Assembly: GCF_019711195.1 (NCBI RefSeq)
Contig: NZ_CP081299.1
Location: 3,038,001-3,102,000 of the forward strand
Direction: 5' to 3'
From: Dyadobacter sp. NIV53
GTDB taxonomy: Bacteria > Bacteroidota > Bacteroidia > Cytophagales > Spirosomataceae
DNA: 64,000 nt
The notes beneath the pieces are model-generated. The model had not been told where the DNA came from and ran no database searches. It saw only the letters and a program-made list of their open reading frames with translations. Made by a program: the position numbers and the translations under genes. Below, in pieces: positions 10,301-18,512 of this stretch. The stretch's first letter is position 1. Each line of letters opens with the position of its first letter.

Positions 10301-10932
10301 GCAATTTCCTGGCTCAGATAACCCACAAAACTAAAAATCAGAACTGGCGCATCATCGCCTACAATAAGCTGGTAAGTACCTTCCGTACTGGTAGTTGCAC
10401 CTTGTGTTGTGCCTTTTACTACAACGCTTACACCAGGCAGCGGATCTCCTTTTTCATCTGTAACCTTACCTTTCACAGTTTTGTCAGGCACGGGTACAGA
10501 TTGTGTTAATTTTCCCTGAGCAGAATTTTTTAACAGGCTGCCCGTTTCCAGAACTGACTTTTTCTTTGCACCCCGTTTTAGTAAAATCGTTTTTTTCTTC
10601 GATACTTCATAAGAAATATCAAGCGGGTTCAGAAGGTTTTCCAATATAATTTCAAGACGTTCATCCTGACTGTTAAAGGAAACTTTCCTTCCAGCCCGGA
10701 TTACTTCATGGCTATATACGAAGCGCACTTTGGTCTGGCTTTCTATTTTTTCCAATATTTTTTCAACATCCATATCCACTACCGATATAGATATACGTTG
10801 ATCTAAAATTTCCTGTGCACGCAGATCATGGGCAAATGAGCTGCTTACAAAAAGCAAAGAAATTATAAACTGGAGTATAATAGTCCTCCATGGTTTAATC
10901 AGAATTTCGTCTGGTTGCCGACGTTTTTGCAT
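7390..10932 (-). CDS. SusC-like TonB-dependent transducer with STN domain
   Basis: About 1180 residues from the ATG at 10932. Upstream codons up to 11073 stay open, but they lack signal-peptide character and cover a strong hairpin, so the later start is preferred. Order of parts: signal peptide to about residue 36; STN domain at about 45-120, the periplasmic module that contacts an FecR-type anti-sigma factor; carboxypeptidase-regulatory-like domain at about 152-225 (KGKVTDEKGDPLPGVSV); TonB box (EEVVVVGFG, about 230-238); plug with LILIDGVPRD and DASATAVFGVRGANG; and a barrel ending in NFGVNITF. With the sigma and FecR genes just upstream it forms a three-part cell-surface signalling chain: substrate binding outside relieves the sigma factor inside. 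Its SusD partner follows after 18 bases. Confidence 0.95.
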   Translation of the reverse strand: MQKRRQPDEILIKPWRTIILQFIISLLFVSSSFAHDLRAQEILDQRISISVVDMDVEKILEKIESQTKVRFVYSHEVIRAGRKVSFNSQDERLEIILENLLNPLDISYEVSKKKTILLKRGAKKKSVLETGSLLKNSAQGKLTQSVPVPDKTVKGKVTDEKGDPLPGVSVVVKGTTQGATTSTEGTYQLIVGDDAPVLIFSFVGYLSQEIAVGNMSTLDITLKVDERALEEVVVVGFGEQKKVSVTGAVSSINSEALQQNSSASLANALSGRLPGLTSIQSGGGQPGRDDATMYLRGAATTNGTGPLILIDGVPRDNIRTLDANEVASVSVLKDASATAVFGVRGANGVILITTKRGVAGKTSLTLNAEQSYSSFTREPERLHSLEYMKLRNEASQNDGITPLPFTQEIMDKYANPLAGLDPNDPEYAAKAKLRNYMYPDHDYYREYISRFAPQTRVNMNVSGGTDKVSYFVNGAYLHQGGNLNTQPKSVLGYDPSSKMDRYNFRANIDYKVTNSLKAFLNIGSYIEQVNMPAAWLYGDDTNWMMRDLLYQAQTVLPITPGPVTIDGFGVAPGQIVDPGYMDRSAFEIMNRFGYRNEVRSNLNASYGMEWDLSNTIAKGLSIKGMISYDSRATTAMQGSKSERLYLAEVNTTTDMLSYAVKRSDERLLSLSKGANSRYNINMQGSLNYSRLFGNKHDVGGMILAQRDNWESTNGEIPYNVLGVAARATYAFDSRYLAEVNMGYNGSEQFAPDKRFGFFPAVSAGWIVTNEEFMKNNKFITNLKLRASYGKVGNDILGQTRETSPRFLYQSNITMGGGSLPSLGLGQGVSQGLLGNPNITWEVAKKQNYGVDLQLFRDLSLSVDVFKEKRSNILISRGTVPEFQGVPLGNIPKVNMGLVDNKGYEFELTYNKAIAKDLTIMVRGNYGYNRNVVKFLDEVSRDETYAYRYRSTGFSLQQTWGYKIDYSNGNGYFNSKEELDSYLSKTTYGFGEPRVGDFKYVDLNKDGVINDKDQSPIGYSGIPRVTYGLSLSVDYKGFDFTTFFQGVGKYSMNYAQQGVYEYIIRGTYFDYHKTAWTPERFANGEKITYPALSTHSTTNHTANDFFIMNRSFTRLKNLVLGYTLPKASLQMIGVQKLRVYASAQNLLTWDHLRMNHLDPENNDPLGYPVTRMINFGVNITF

Positions 10933-10980
10933 AATTGAATGGGTTTCTAATTGTAGAAAAGTATCGTTTACTTCCTGAGC

Positions 10981-11001
10981 CGTCCGGTTTTTAACCGGAC
11001 G
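10981..11001. repeat. Hairpin in the fecR-susC gap
   Basis: A perfect 9-bp inverted repeat (CGTCCGGTT / AACCGGACG) with a 3-base loop. It lies between the fecR stop (11128) and the preferred susC start (10932). It is GC-rich against AT-rich surroundings. No T-run follows on the minus strand. It may act as an attenuator or mRNA-processing hairpin that sets sigma/FecR and SusC levels apart. Confidence 0.65.
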
Positions 11002-11127
11002 TATTTGTTTAATTACACTGTCAAAAAATTCCTGAAGATTATATAAAGCATTGGCTGCTTTCGTGTTGAGCAAATTTCCTTACCCATAGGCATTCATTTT
11101 ATTGATCGTTAAAATTGTACGTACTAT

Positions 11128-12213
11128 TTATTCCCTGCATCCATTAGAAAATACCGTTATAATTCCGTTGTCAGTCTCATATCTGGCATTCACTATAGCG
11201 CATATCATGTCAAGTTTTTCTAATACCGGTTCGTCACTAAGTTGTGCGGTGATCGTACAGCCTTCCGTTATCTTTTTATCGAAGTTTATCTGCACGCCAT
11301 ACGTTTTTTCCAGTGTGGCAAATGCTTCCTTCAATGGTGTTCTTTTAAATACAAAATCCTGTGATTCAATGGATAAATTTATCAGTACAGGACGATCTAC
11401 TTTTCTTGTTTTTATATCCAGGCTTTCCCTGTCTAATGTCACCAGCTGATTTGGGCTTAATGTTATTGTTTTCTTTTCCAAATCGGCCGATGATCCGCCA
11501 TTTTGGTTTAAAGCTGAAACCTCTACAATTCCCGTTTTTACGACCAGTTGTACTTCTTTATCCTGTCCATTTGCCTTTATACTGAAACTGGTTCCGGTAA
11601 CACGGGTTCTCATTTCGCCGGAATAGACAAAAAATGGCTGTTCAGGATTTTTTTCCACTTCAAAAAAGGCTTCTCCCAACAGGTAGACTTCTCTTTTATC
11701 AGGAGCGAATTCTACTGGATAGCTGATACGGGCATTTTGTTTTAAAACCACTGAACTTCCATCAGGCAAGCTGACCAGCTTAATATTTTTATCACTGTTG
11801 ATAACTTCCTTCATATCGGAGCGCTTCAGGTTTTCCAGCATCGTATAATACGGCTGAGGCGCAGGAAATAATCTCTCCCAATAATAACCTCCCAGTCCGG
11901 CTGTCAATAACACCACAGCTGCTACCTGTAGCCATTTGCCCTTCCACCAGGGATTTTTTTCATTTTTATCTTCAACTGAGATGGTACTTAGCAATGTGAA
12001 AATTCTGGATTTAACTTCCTGTTCAGAAATAGAATCCAGTTCTCCACGGACAGACAAAAGGATATTTTTTGCCTGTTCAATATTATCGCGCTGTGAGGGT
12101 GTGTTTTCGAGAAAAGTAAGCCAGAATCTGTCCGATTCATTCCTGTAGACCCAGTTACGAAACTTTGGATCTTCAAGCCAGTCCTTTACCCCGAAGTCAT
12201 TATAATTATTCAT
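11128..12213 (-). CDS. FecR-family anti-sigma factor
   Basis: 361 residues. The N-terminal cytoplasmic part (about 1-90) should bind the sigma factor. One membrane helix follows (about 94-110, WLQVAAVVLLTAGLGG). The periplasmic FecR domain (about 135-235) has the family pattern SLPDGSSVVLKQNARISYP and REVYLLGEAFFEVEKN. The C-terminal DUF4974-type domain (about 275-345) has FKRTPLKEAFATLEKTYGV and is related to the STN fold. It sits between the sigma gene (109-bp gap) and the STN-type susC, the usual order for such regulators in Bacteroidota. It should hold the sigma factor inactive until the SusC reports substrate. Confidence 0.95.
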   Translation of the reverse strand: MNNYNDFGVKDWLEDPKFRNWVYRNESDRFWLTFLENTPSQRDNIEQAKNILLSVRGELDSISEQEVKSRIFTLLSTISVEDKNEKNPWWKGKWLQVAAVVLLTAGLGGYYWERLFPAPQPYYTMLENLKRSDMKEVINSDKNIKLVSLPDGSSVVLKQNARISYPVEFAPDKREVYLLGEAFFEVEKNPEQPFFVYSGEMRTRVTGTSFSIKANGQDKEVQLVVKTGIVEVSALNQNGGSSADLEKKTITLSPNQLVTLDRESLDIKTRKVDRPVLINLSIESQDFVFKRTPLKEAFATLEKTYGVQINFDKKITEGCTITAQLSDEPVLEKLDMICAIVNARYETDNGIITVFSNGCRE

Positions 12214-12322
12214 GAAATTGTCAAATTATTCACTTCTGATACGATGAGTATCGTGGAAGTAAATAGTACCCATGACTTTGAAAATATTTAGTATATTTTC
12301 AATAAAAAATTTCAAGTATCGG

Positions 12323-12925
12323 TTACCAGAGAATGGTATTCAGGATCAGTGTAAGCAGAATGGTATTGAATTGCCAGTATTCGCGGAGTTTCTGGATCCC
12401 ATACTGAAGGTAATTGGCAACAGCCTGACGCTGTAAACCCATTATTTCACCAATTTCTTCGTAGGAAAGATTTTCGTAGTATTTAAGGTATAGAGCTTCG
12501 CGCTGCCTTTTGGGAAGAAGTTCTATGGCATGCCGGAGCCGGTTACTTGTAAGCTGATCTGTTTCGGTTAAAATCCAGTCTGATTCCGGTGAGGCATCTT
12601 CCGTTTCTACCTCATTCCGGGAAATATCCGAAAATACAGATTGCTTCTTAATCCGACGAATGAGGTTGTTTCTTAAGGACTGAAATAAATAAGGTTTAAT
12701 AGCTAAAATGTAAGTCAGGGATTCACGTTTTTCCCAAATATCCAGAAACAGATCCTGGATACAATCCTGAATCAGGTTGCGATCCGTAGTGAACCTTGTT
12801 CCGTAATGATGCAACGTTTTATAGTTATGCTCTGCGATTTCTGCAAAAGCGTTTTTGTCTCCGCGACAAAACTGTTGCCAGCGCGTAGATTGATATATGT
12901 CGTGCAGATATTCGGTTTGCTTCAC
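12323..12925 (-). CDS. ECF RNA polymerase sigma factor (FecI-like)
   Basis: 200 residues. Region 2 lies at about 20-95 (FCRGDKNAFAEIAEHNYKTL, LIQDCIQDLFLDIWEKRESL). Region 4 lies at about 130-182 (ELLPKRQREALYLKYYENLS, then a helix-turn-helix YEEIGEIMGLQRQAVANYLQ). It is expected to transcribe the sus genes once FecR releases it. The protein ends in a strongly hydrophobic tail (FNTILLTLILNTILW), as in some other Bacteroidota FecI-like factors; whether this touches the membrane or FecR is unknown. The gene lies directly upstream of fecR on the same strand. Confidence 0.95.
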   Translation of the reverse strand: MKQTEYLHDIYQSTRWQQFCRGDKNAFAEIAEHNYKTLHHYGTRFTTDRNLIQDCIQDLFLDIWEKRESLTYILAIKPYLFQSLRNNLIRRIKKQSVFSDISRNEVETEDASPESDWILTETDQLTSNRLRHAIELLPKRQREALYLKYYENLSYEEIGEIMGLQRQAVANYLQYGIQKLREYWQFNTILLTLILNTILW

Positions 12926-13237
12926 AAAAGTTACGGACAGAATTTACGTTGATACAAATCAGCACCACTTCAATACATCCAATTATTTCTTGTAATTGGT
13001 ATGTAAATATCCATAGACACATTACCTCAACTGTCCTGCCCTATCATGCTTTCATCAAAAAAATTCTACGATTTAATCTGTTTTAATTTAAAAATATAGA
13101 ACATTTCTATTTTATACTATAGAAAATAAACCATTCAGGAGTTAAGCTTCATTAGGTTTAATCTCAATGATCCTTCGTTTCTGAATGGTATATATTTTGA
13201 ATTTCAAATACCGGATCTCCGGTGCAGCTTTAATTAA
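12926..13237. other. Intergenic region between rhaT-like gene and sigma gene
   Basis: 312 bases, AT-rich, no credible gene. It holds a 9-bp inverted repeat (ACCATTCAG at 13130-13138, CTGAATGGT at 13181-13189) separated by 42 bases. This could be two half-sites of an operator or the base of a long stem. The promoter for the sigma gene is expected here on the minus strand, but I could not find a clean TAnnTTTG match. Confidence 0.5.
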
Positions 13238-14320
13238 TTATTCCTTCAGGTAGTTTCCGTAACCTACAATCAATACGGAAAGGATGATAACAAGTATGCC
13301 TGCAATAATGGTAGTCAGTGTTTTTTTAGTAATTCCATTCCATTCTTTCAGGATCAATCCCCATGAATTGGCAACCAGAATGATGAACGCCATGTGCAGG
13401 ATCCAGGAACTTGCGCCGTTACCCAGCTTGCTTTCTCCCATTCCGTAAAAAAAGAACTGTAAAAACCAGGTTGTTCCGGCCAAAGCCGAAAATATATAGT
13501 TTGAAAGTAAAGGTGTTTTTGTATCTGTATAATTACCAAAAGTTTTGTTACGAGCGTTCAGGATCATACACCAGGTGAAGTTTGTTGTCAGCCCTCCAAG
13601 TAAAATAACTATATATGTTACGTTGTTCTGAAAAAGAAACTCTCCGTCACCAGGATTGGATGCTTTCCAGATTTCGTTGGCTTCCTGTGCCATTACCTTT
13701 CCTGCATCAATTCCGAATGCAAAACAAGCACTTAAAATACCTGAAATAATCGCAACAGTTAATCCTAAACCAATTTTAAACTCAGATTGATCGTCGGCGA
13801 TGTAACCGCTTTTTTTGAGGTCGTGATCCTTCATCGAACCTGCCTTTCCACAAATGATAATACCGATCACACAAACCAGCAGGCCAAGCAAAACCATTTG
13901 CCCCCAGCTGCTATTGAATATATCAGAGATAGAATCTTTACCTGGCGATGGATTGAACTGGTAATAAATAGATGGTATCAAAGAGCCAAAAACAGAAGAT
14001 ATTCCTAAAATGATAGAACTTCCGAGCGAAACACCCAGATAACGCACGCCCAAACCGTAGGTAAGGCCACCAATTCCCCAGAGTACTCCGAAAAAATAAG
14101 TCAGTGCCAGAATGCCGCCATTTGTATGCGCAATGATGTCAGTGAAACCGGGAATGGTCAGATAGGCTGCAATCGGGGGCACGATGAACCAGGAAAAAAG
14201 ACCGCCAACAATCCAATAAGATTCCCAGGCCCAGCCTTGTACTTTTTTGTAAGGAATGTAAAAACTACCGGAAGCAAAACCACCAATGAAATGAAAAAGT
14301 ACGCCTAAAAGAGCTTGCAT
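13238..14320 (-). CDS. rhaT: L-rhamnose/H+ symporter homologue (RhaT family)
   Basis: 360 residues, close to E. coli RhaT in length, with about ten hydrophobic segments. The start (LFHFIGGFASGSFYIPYKKV) and the segment WGIGGLTYGLGVRYLGVSLG match the characteristic RhaT pattern of an N-terminal membrane helix followed by a basic KKV-W-W-E region, and a conserved GxxxYG-RYLG loop. RhaT moves L-rhamnose across the inner membrane with protons. The gene is on the same strand as the sigma/FecR/SUS block, with a 312-bp gap. If co-regulated, it would hint that the imported glycan contains rhamnose or a similar deoxysugar, but no rhamnosidase or rhamnose isomerase is visible here. Family assignment is firm; exact substrate is inferred. 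Confidence 0.85.
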   Translation of the reverse strand: MQALLGVLFHFIGGFASGSFYIPYKKVQGWAWESYWIVGGLFSWFIVPPIAAYLTIPGFTDIIAHTNGGILALTYFFGVLWGIGGLTYGLGVRYLGVSLGSSIILGISSVFGSLIPSIYYQFNPSPGKDSISDIFNSSWGQMVLLGLLVCVIGIIICGKAGSMKDHDLKKSGYIADDQSEFKIGLGLTVAIISGILSACFAFGIDAGKVMAQEANEIWKASNPGDGEFLFQNNVTYIVILLGGLTTNFTWCMILNARNKTFGNYTDTKTPLLSNYIFSALAGTTWFLQFFFYGMGESKLGNGASSWILHMAFIILVANSWGLILKEWNGITKKTLTTIIAGILVIILSVLIVGYGNYLKE

Positions 14321-14605
14321 GAGGTTAGATTGTTAGTGTTTCGGCCGGAAATGATTTTTACCCAAAATCAATCCATCCGTAAATTGCTATGCTATACATC
14401 ACCCTGCATCCTGTACCGTACTGGTTCAATACACAAACTTTTTAGGTTTTTCTATTAAAAAAAGTGCTGTTTAACGTATAACATCAGTTAAGCAACTGAA
14501 TATAAGTATCTACTTGGAATTGGGATACTTTATGGCTTTATATTAAAATTTTTGAATTATTTCAATTCAACCGAATTTATACTAAGTTTCCAGCAGCCTC
14601 ATTTT

Positions 14606-16855
14606 TTAGCGCACTACCACCTTCTTCACCGTCCTGATATCTCCGCTTTTTAATTCAAGCAAATAAAGCCCGGAAGCCCAGTTTATAGTCGAAATTTCTT
14701 TTTCCTGATTTGCATTTACATTTATATTTTGAAGAATCGCCTGTCCGCCGACTGTGAGCACACGCAAGGTGGCCTTTTTTGAAGAAAGTATTTTAATATA
14801 GTTATCCGCAGGGTTGGGATATACTTTTATAGTATTTTGAATACCTGGTTCTGTACCTGTAACCGTTACAGGCAGAATATTGGTAAATAATTTAAGCCCG
14901 CCGGCATTATTTCCAACTGCTACATCGGGCTTACCGTCCCCATTGAAATCCGCAACAGCAGCGGCCAGATAAGTACCCGCTATTGGTGAAGAACTTTTAC
15001 CATTCCGGTCAACCAGCAGACTGTCACGCTTGGTCCATTTGCCCCATTCAGCTCCATGAAATATCCTGATCATACCGGTGTGGTCAACAGTGAGAAGCTC
15101 CGGATAGCCATCCAGATCAATATCTGCAACAGCAGGCTGAGAAAACCGGCCTTCAAAACTGAACGAAACCCCTGCAAAAGCACTTGTTTCCAACTTAAAT
15201 GTAAATTGTTTGTTAGTGCCCGAATTACTGTAATAATTGATATTTCCCTGCGGTTTCCCTACCAGTAAATCCAGGTCACCATCACCATCCGAATCATAAA
15301 AAAACGGTGAATCTCCAATTTGCGCTTCTACGGGCATGGTAATTAAAATGGCCTCTGCAGGATTTAACTGAACCGCTCCTCCTGCCGGGCCCTTATTGGG
15401 GATATATCTGTATTCAGGTTTTAATGTACTGCTGGAAATTGCCTGAAAACCAAGGTCAGAAATGCCGTCTCCATTAAAGTCAGCCCATTGCGGTTTGATG
15501 TTGTACAAGCCCAGTGAAGCACGGATGTCCAGATAATTTTCAGAGGTCAGGTCATATTTTGGTTCCTTCGCATTACCTACGTTTGTAAATAACCAAAAGC
15601 CTCCGCGGAATCCTGTTGCTCCCTGAATCCCACCTGTTCCAATAATCATATCAAGATCTCCGTCGCCATCTATATCAAAAAATGAAGGTGCTGCATTTTC
15701 TCCCACATCAATCATCTGATCCTGCAAAAAATTCTTTTGTACAAGCTTTAAATCGACATTCTCAGATGTACCGGAATTGTGATAGAACCAGTTTGATGCT
15801 TTAAAATCCACCAGGTTTGCAACATTTGAAGAAACGCTGGGTGCAGTAACCAAATCCTTAACACCGTCAAAATCCATATCTTCCATAAATGCTGCCGGAA
15901 AAATATAGAATCCCACCGGATCGACTGTCGGATACGTGTTGGTAAAACTGGTAAAATTGGCCAATATTCCTTCAGCAGAATTTTGCAGAAAAGAAATATG
16001 CTGATTGCTCACATGCCCAACCAAAAGGTCTCTTTTATTATCGCCATTCAGATCTTGCAGTAATATTGAATTCCCGGCATGCATAACCCTTCCTCCCGGA
16101 TTCAGTACCACACGGCAATCATCTCCTAAAACAAAATCCTCACCATTGTCTGCTTTATGAAAATTCCCCCAGCAATCGCCGTTCCTGAAAAAAACAGGGC
16201 TTTTTGCACGGCCCAGACTATCAGGAACACCAAATTTGTCCATGCTCAGATTTTGGTGCAATTCAATAAAATTACCCGAAAAATCGAAGGTAAGTACATC
16301 CAGGTCACTGTCTCCGTCAATATCAATAATCGCCGGAATATCGGTACCTGATACCTGAAGATTGATATCACCCGAAAAACCCTGCGTATTCAATGCGTCT
16401 CTTTCCAGCTGCCACGAAAAATTATTTCCTGTTTTTACCTGACGATAAACCGTAATTCCCAGGGATGTACTTGCAAAAAGATCCTTTAAGCCGTCACCAT
16501 TATAATCTGCAAGTATCATCCAGTTATCCATTTTCGGAAACAAAGCTTCGTAATATGGGGCATGTAGAAATGCTTTTTTTGCAGGATCAATAGGCGAAAC
16601 TGCTGCAACAAATGTTGTGATTTTGCTATTGGTGCGATCAAAAACTATGAGATCTTCAAGCCCGTCATTATTGAGATCCATTTTCAAAAACTGAGATGCG
16701 TTTAAACCGCCTGCCCATGGATTTAGAAGGTTTATACCATTCGAAGAAACAGTAATAGTTGAGTCCATCCGGAACCAGGATTGCTGCGCATTACTTTTTG
16801 TGTGAATGCATATACAAATCAAAAAGAAAAAGCAGGAGGTAAATTTCGTTCGCAT
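14606..16855 (-). CDS. Secreted FG-GAP/VCBS repeat protein with type IX secretion tail
   Basis: About 749 residues from the ATG at 16855. The frame is open further upstream to 16987, but the signal peptide (CFFFLICICIHTKSNAQ) follows the 16855 start directly. The body has about ten FG-GAP/VCBS units, each with a calcium-loop-like DxNxDGxxD motif (DLNNDGLEDLI, DYNGDGLKDLF, DIDGDGDLDMI, DSDGDGDLDLL, DFNGDGKPDVA), a pattern expected to fold as a beta-propeller. The last 80 residues form a type-A T9SS C-terminal sorting domain (VYPNPADNYIKI, then GLYLLELKSG and a basic end), so the protein should be exported through SprA and anchored or released outside. No enzymatic domain is seen. It is divergent from murF with a 130-bp gap. 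Confidence 0.88.
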   Translation of the reverse strand: MRTKFTSCFFFLICICIHTKSNAQQSWFRMDSTITVSSNGINLLNPWAGGLNASQFLKMDLNNDGLEDLIVFDRTNSKITTFVAAVSPIDPAKKAFLHAPYYEALFPKMDNWMILADYNGDGLKDLFASTSLGITVYRQVKTGNNFSWQLERDALNTQGFSGDINLQVSGTDIPAIIDIDGDSDLDVLTFDFSGNFIELHQNLSMDKFGVPDSLGRAKSPVFFRNGDCWGNFHKADNGEDFVLGDDCRVVLNPGGRVMHAGNSILLQDLNGDNKRDLLVGHVSNQHISFLQNSAEGILANFTSFTNTYPTVDPVGFYIFPAAFMEDMDFDGVKDLVTAPSVSSNVANLVDFKASNWFYHNSGTSENVDLKLVQKNFLQDQMIDVGENAAPSFFDIDGDGDLDMIIGTGGIQGATGFRGGFWLFTNVGNAKEPKYDLTSENYLDIRASLGLYNIKPQWADFNGDGISDLGFQAISSSTLKPEYRYIPNKGPAGGAVQLNPAEAILITMPVEAQIGDSPFFYDSDGDGDLDLLVGKPQGNINYYSNSGTNKQFTFKLETSAFAGVSFSFEGRFSQPAVADIDLDGYPELLTVDHTGMIRIFHGAEWGKWTKRDSLLVDRNGKSSSPIAGTYLAAAVADFNGDGKPDVAVGNNAGGLKLFTNILPVTVTGTEPGIQNTIKVYPNPADNYIKILSSKKATLRVLTVGGQAILQNINVNANQEKEISTINWASGLYLLELKSGDIRTVKKVVVR

Positions 16856-16985
16856 CGTTGAAGAATAATCCGTTAATTTTGTCTGTCCACCGGGTCTGTG
16901 TAATGGATTTCTTAAACCTAACGAAATAAGAAACCATTTGATTGAGCCCAGAGCACAAAGTTTATCCAACCTTATATATTTTCTC

Positions 16986-18293
16986 ATGTATACCCCTATT
17001 GAAACGCTTTACGATATTTATCTGAACGGAGCCAAAATTTGTACTGATACACGCCAGATTACTCCCGGGTGTATATTTTTCGCACTTAAAGGAGATAAAT
17101 TCGATGGCAATCAATATGCAGAGCAGGCCATAAAAAACGGCGCAGCCTATGCAGTAACAGATGATACTTCACTGGGTGAAAACCTGCGTTTTTTATTGGT
17201 GGAAGATGTGTTATTAACATTACAGGACCTTGCAAGGCAACACCGCAAAACTTTTACTTTCCCGGTAATCGGACTAACGGGCTCGAACGGAAAAACAACC
17301 ACAAAAGAACTGATAGCAAAAGTGTTGACGATGAAGTTCAATACTTATGCTACAAAAGGGAATCTCAATAACCACATTGGTGTGCCGCTCACCATTCTTT
17401 CGATTGACCGTGAAAAACATGAGATAGCGATTGTCGAAATGGGTGCGAACCATCAGGAAGAAATTGCTCTTTTGTGTACTATCGCCCAACCTACACACGG
17501 ACTCATTACCAACATTGGAAAGGCTCACCTGGAAGGTTTCAACGGAATAGCGGGTGTTATTAAAGGCAAAGGAGAATTGTATGATTTTCTTTCCAAAAAG
17601 AAGGGTATCGTTTTTGTCAATGCACAGAACGACATACTGATGGAAATGGTCAGTAAAAGAAGGGCATTTGGTGAAATTATTTTTTACTGTTCGGAATCCA
17701 GCGCGGTTAGCCCTGAATTAATCCAGGAAAGTCCGGTGGTGATATATAAAGGAAACAACCAAAGAAGGGTAATTACACATTTGCCGGGAAGTTATAATTT
17801 TGATAATATATGCGCCGCTTTGGCAATAGGAAAGCACTTTGGAGTAATTGACGAAGATGCCCATGAAGCAATTGCTAATTACCAACCGGATAACAACCGC
17901 TCTCAGGTCGTAAAAAAAGGAAGCAATACGATTATTATGGACGCATACAATGCTAATCCTTCTTCAATGGCTGCCGCTGTTGACAACTTTGCAAGACTGG
18001 ACGCGCCAAAAAAAATGCTGATCCTGGGCGATATGTTTGAATTGGGAGACGCCGCTCCGGAAGAACATCTTGCATTGGGAAAACAAATTGCCGGTGAAAA
18101 TTTTGATATCGTGATTTTAGCAGGAAAATTAATGCAGGACGCATTGCCTGCGCTTCCCAAAGCATATTATTTTCCTGATAAATTTTCCCTTCATAACTGG
18201 GTGATGGATAATCCGCAGGAAAATACGCATATTCTCATAAAAGGTTCGCGTGGTATGGCGCTGGAATCGGTATTAAGCCTGATGAAAGACTAA
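16986..18293 (+). CDS. murF: UDP-N-acetylmuramoyl-tripeptide--D-alanyl-D-alanine ligase
   Basis: About 435 residues from the ATG at 16986 (MYTPIETLYDIYLNG); an ATG at 16938 is in frame but would add a non-homologous stretch overlapping the divergent promoter region. MurF adds D-Ala-D-Ala to the UDP-MurNAc-tripeptide in the cytoplasm, the last cytosolic step of the peptidoglycan stem peptide. The N-terminal domain has the TDTRQITPGCIFFALKG signature; the ATP-binding P-loop is GLTGSNGKTTTKEL; the central region has EMGANHQEEI and ITNIGKAHLEGF; the C-terminal domain has DAYNANPSSM and LILGDMFELG. Length and motifs are normal. No other cell-wall gene is adjacent. Confidence 0.96.
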   Translation: MYTPIETLYDIYLNGAKICTDTRQITPGCIFFALKGDKFDGNQYAEQAIKNGAAYAVTDDTSLGENLRFLLVEDVLLTLQDLARQHRKTFTFPVIGLTGSNGKTTTKELIAKVLTMKFNTYATKGNLNNHIGVPLTILSIDREKHEIAIVEMGANHQEEIALLCTIAQPTHGLITNIGKAHLEGFNGIAGVIKGKGELYDFLSKKKGIVFVNAQNDILMEMVSKRRAFGEIIFYCSESSAVSPELIQESPVVIYKGNNQRRVITHLPGSYNFDNICAALAIGKHFGVIDEDAHEAIANYQPDNNRSQVVKKGSNTIIMDAYNANPSSMAAAVDNFARLDAPKKMLILGDMFELGDAAPEEHLALGKQIAGENFDIVILAGKLMQDALPALPKAYYFPDKFSLHNWVMDNPQENTHILIKGSRGMALESVLSLMKD

Positions 18294-18343
18294 TATTTAT
18301 AATTACTTTAATTATTAGTATAATGATATAGTACAAATTTATG

Positions 18344-18368
18344 ATCTTATAAACAAAATTTATAAGAT
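18344..18368 (+). terminator. Hairpin downstream of murF
   Basis: A perfect 10-bp inverted repeat (ATCTTATAAA / TTTATAAGAT) with a 5-base loop, about 50 bases after the murF stop and followed by TGTGTTTTG. It is AT-rich, so a weak terminator or mRNA 3'-end hairpin. Confidence 0.5.
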
Positions 18369-18440
18369 TGTGTTTTGAATAGAAAAACCTAAATTCATTT
18401 GATTAGAACAAGTCTTTCCAACAATAGTACCACGTTCATA

Positions 18441-18472
18441 TTTGGCTTGAATGACGTTAGCTAGTAAGTTTG
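18441..18472 (+). promoter_or_regulatory. Bacteroidota-type promoter of ahpC
   Basis: A TTTG at 18441-18444 and TAAGTTTG (TAnnTTTG consensus) at 18465-18472, 20 bases apart, match the -33/-7 elements of the Bacteroidota housekeeping sigma factor. The predicted transcript would start near 18478, about 35 bases before the ahpC start codon. Confidence 0.6.
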
Positions 18473-18512
18473 TCATCATAATAAAGTACAATTTACAAAC
18501 GAACAGGCAATC

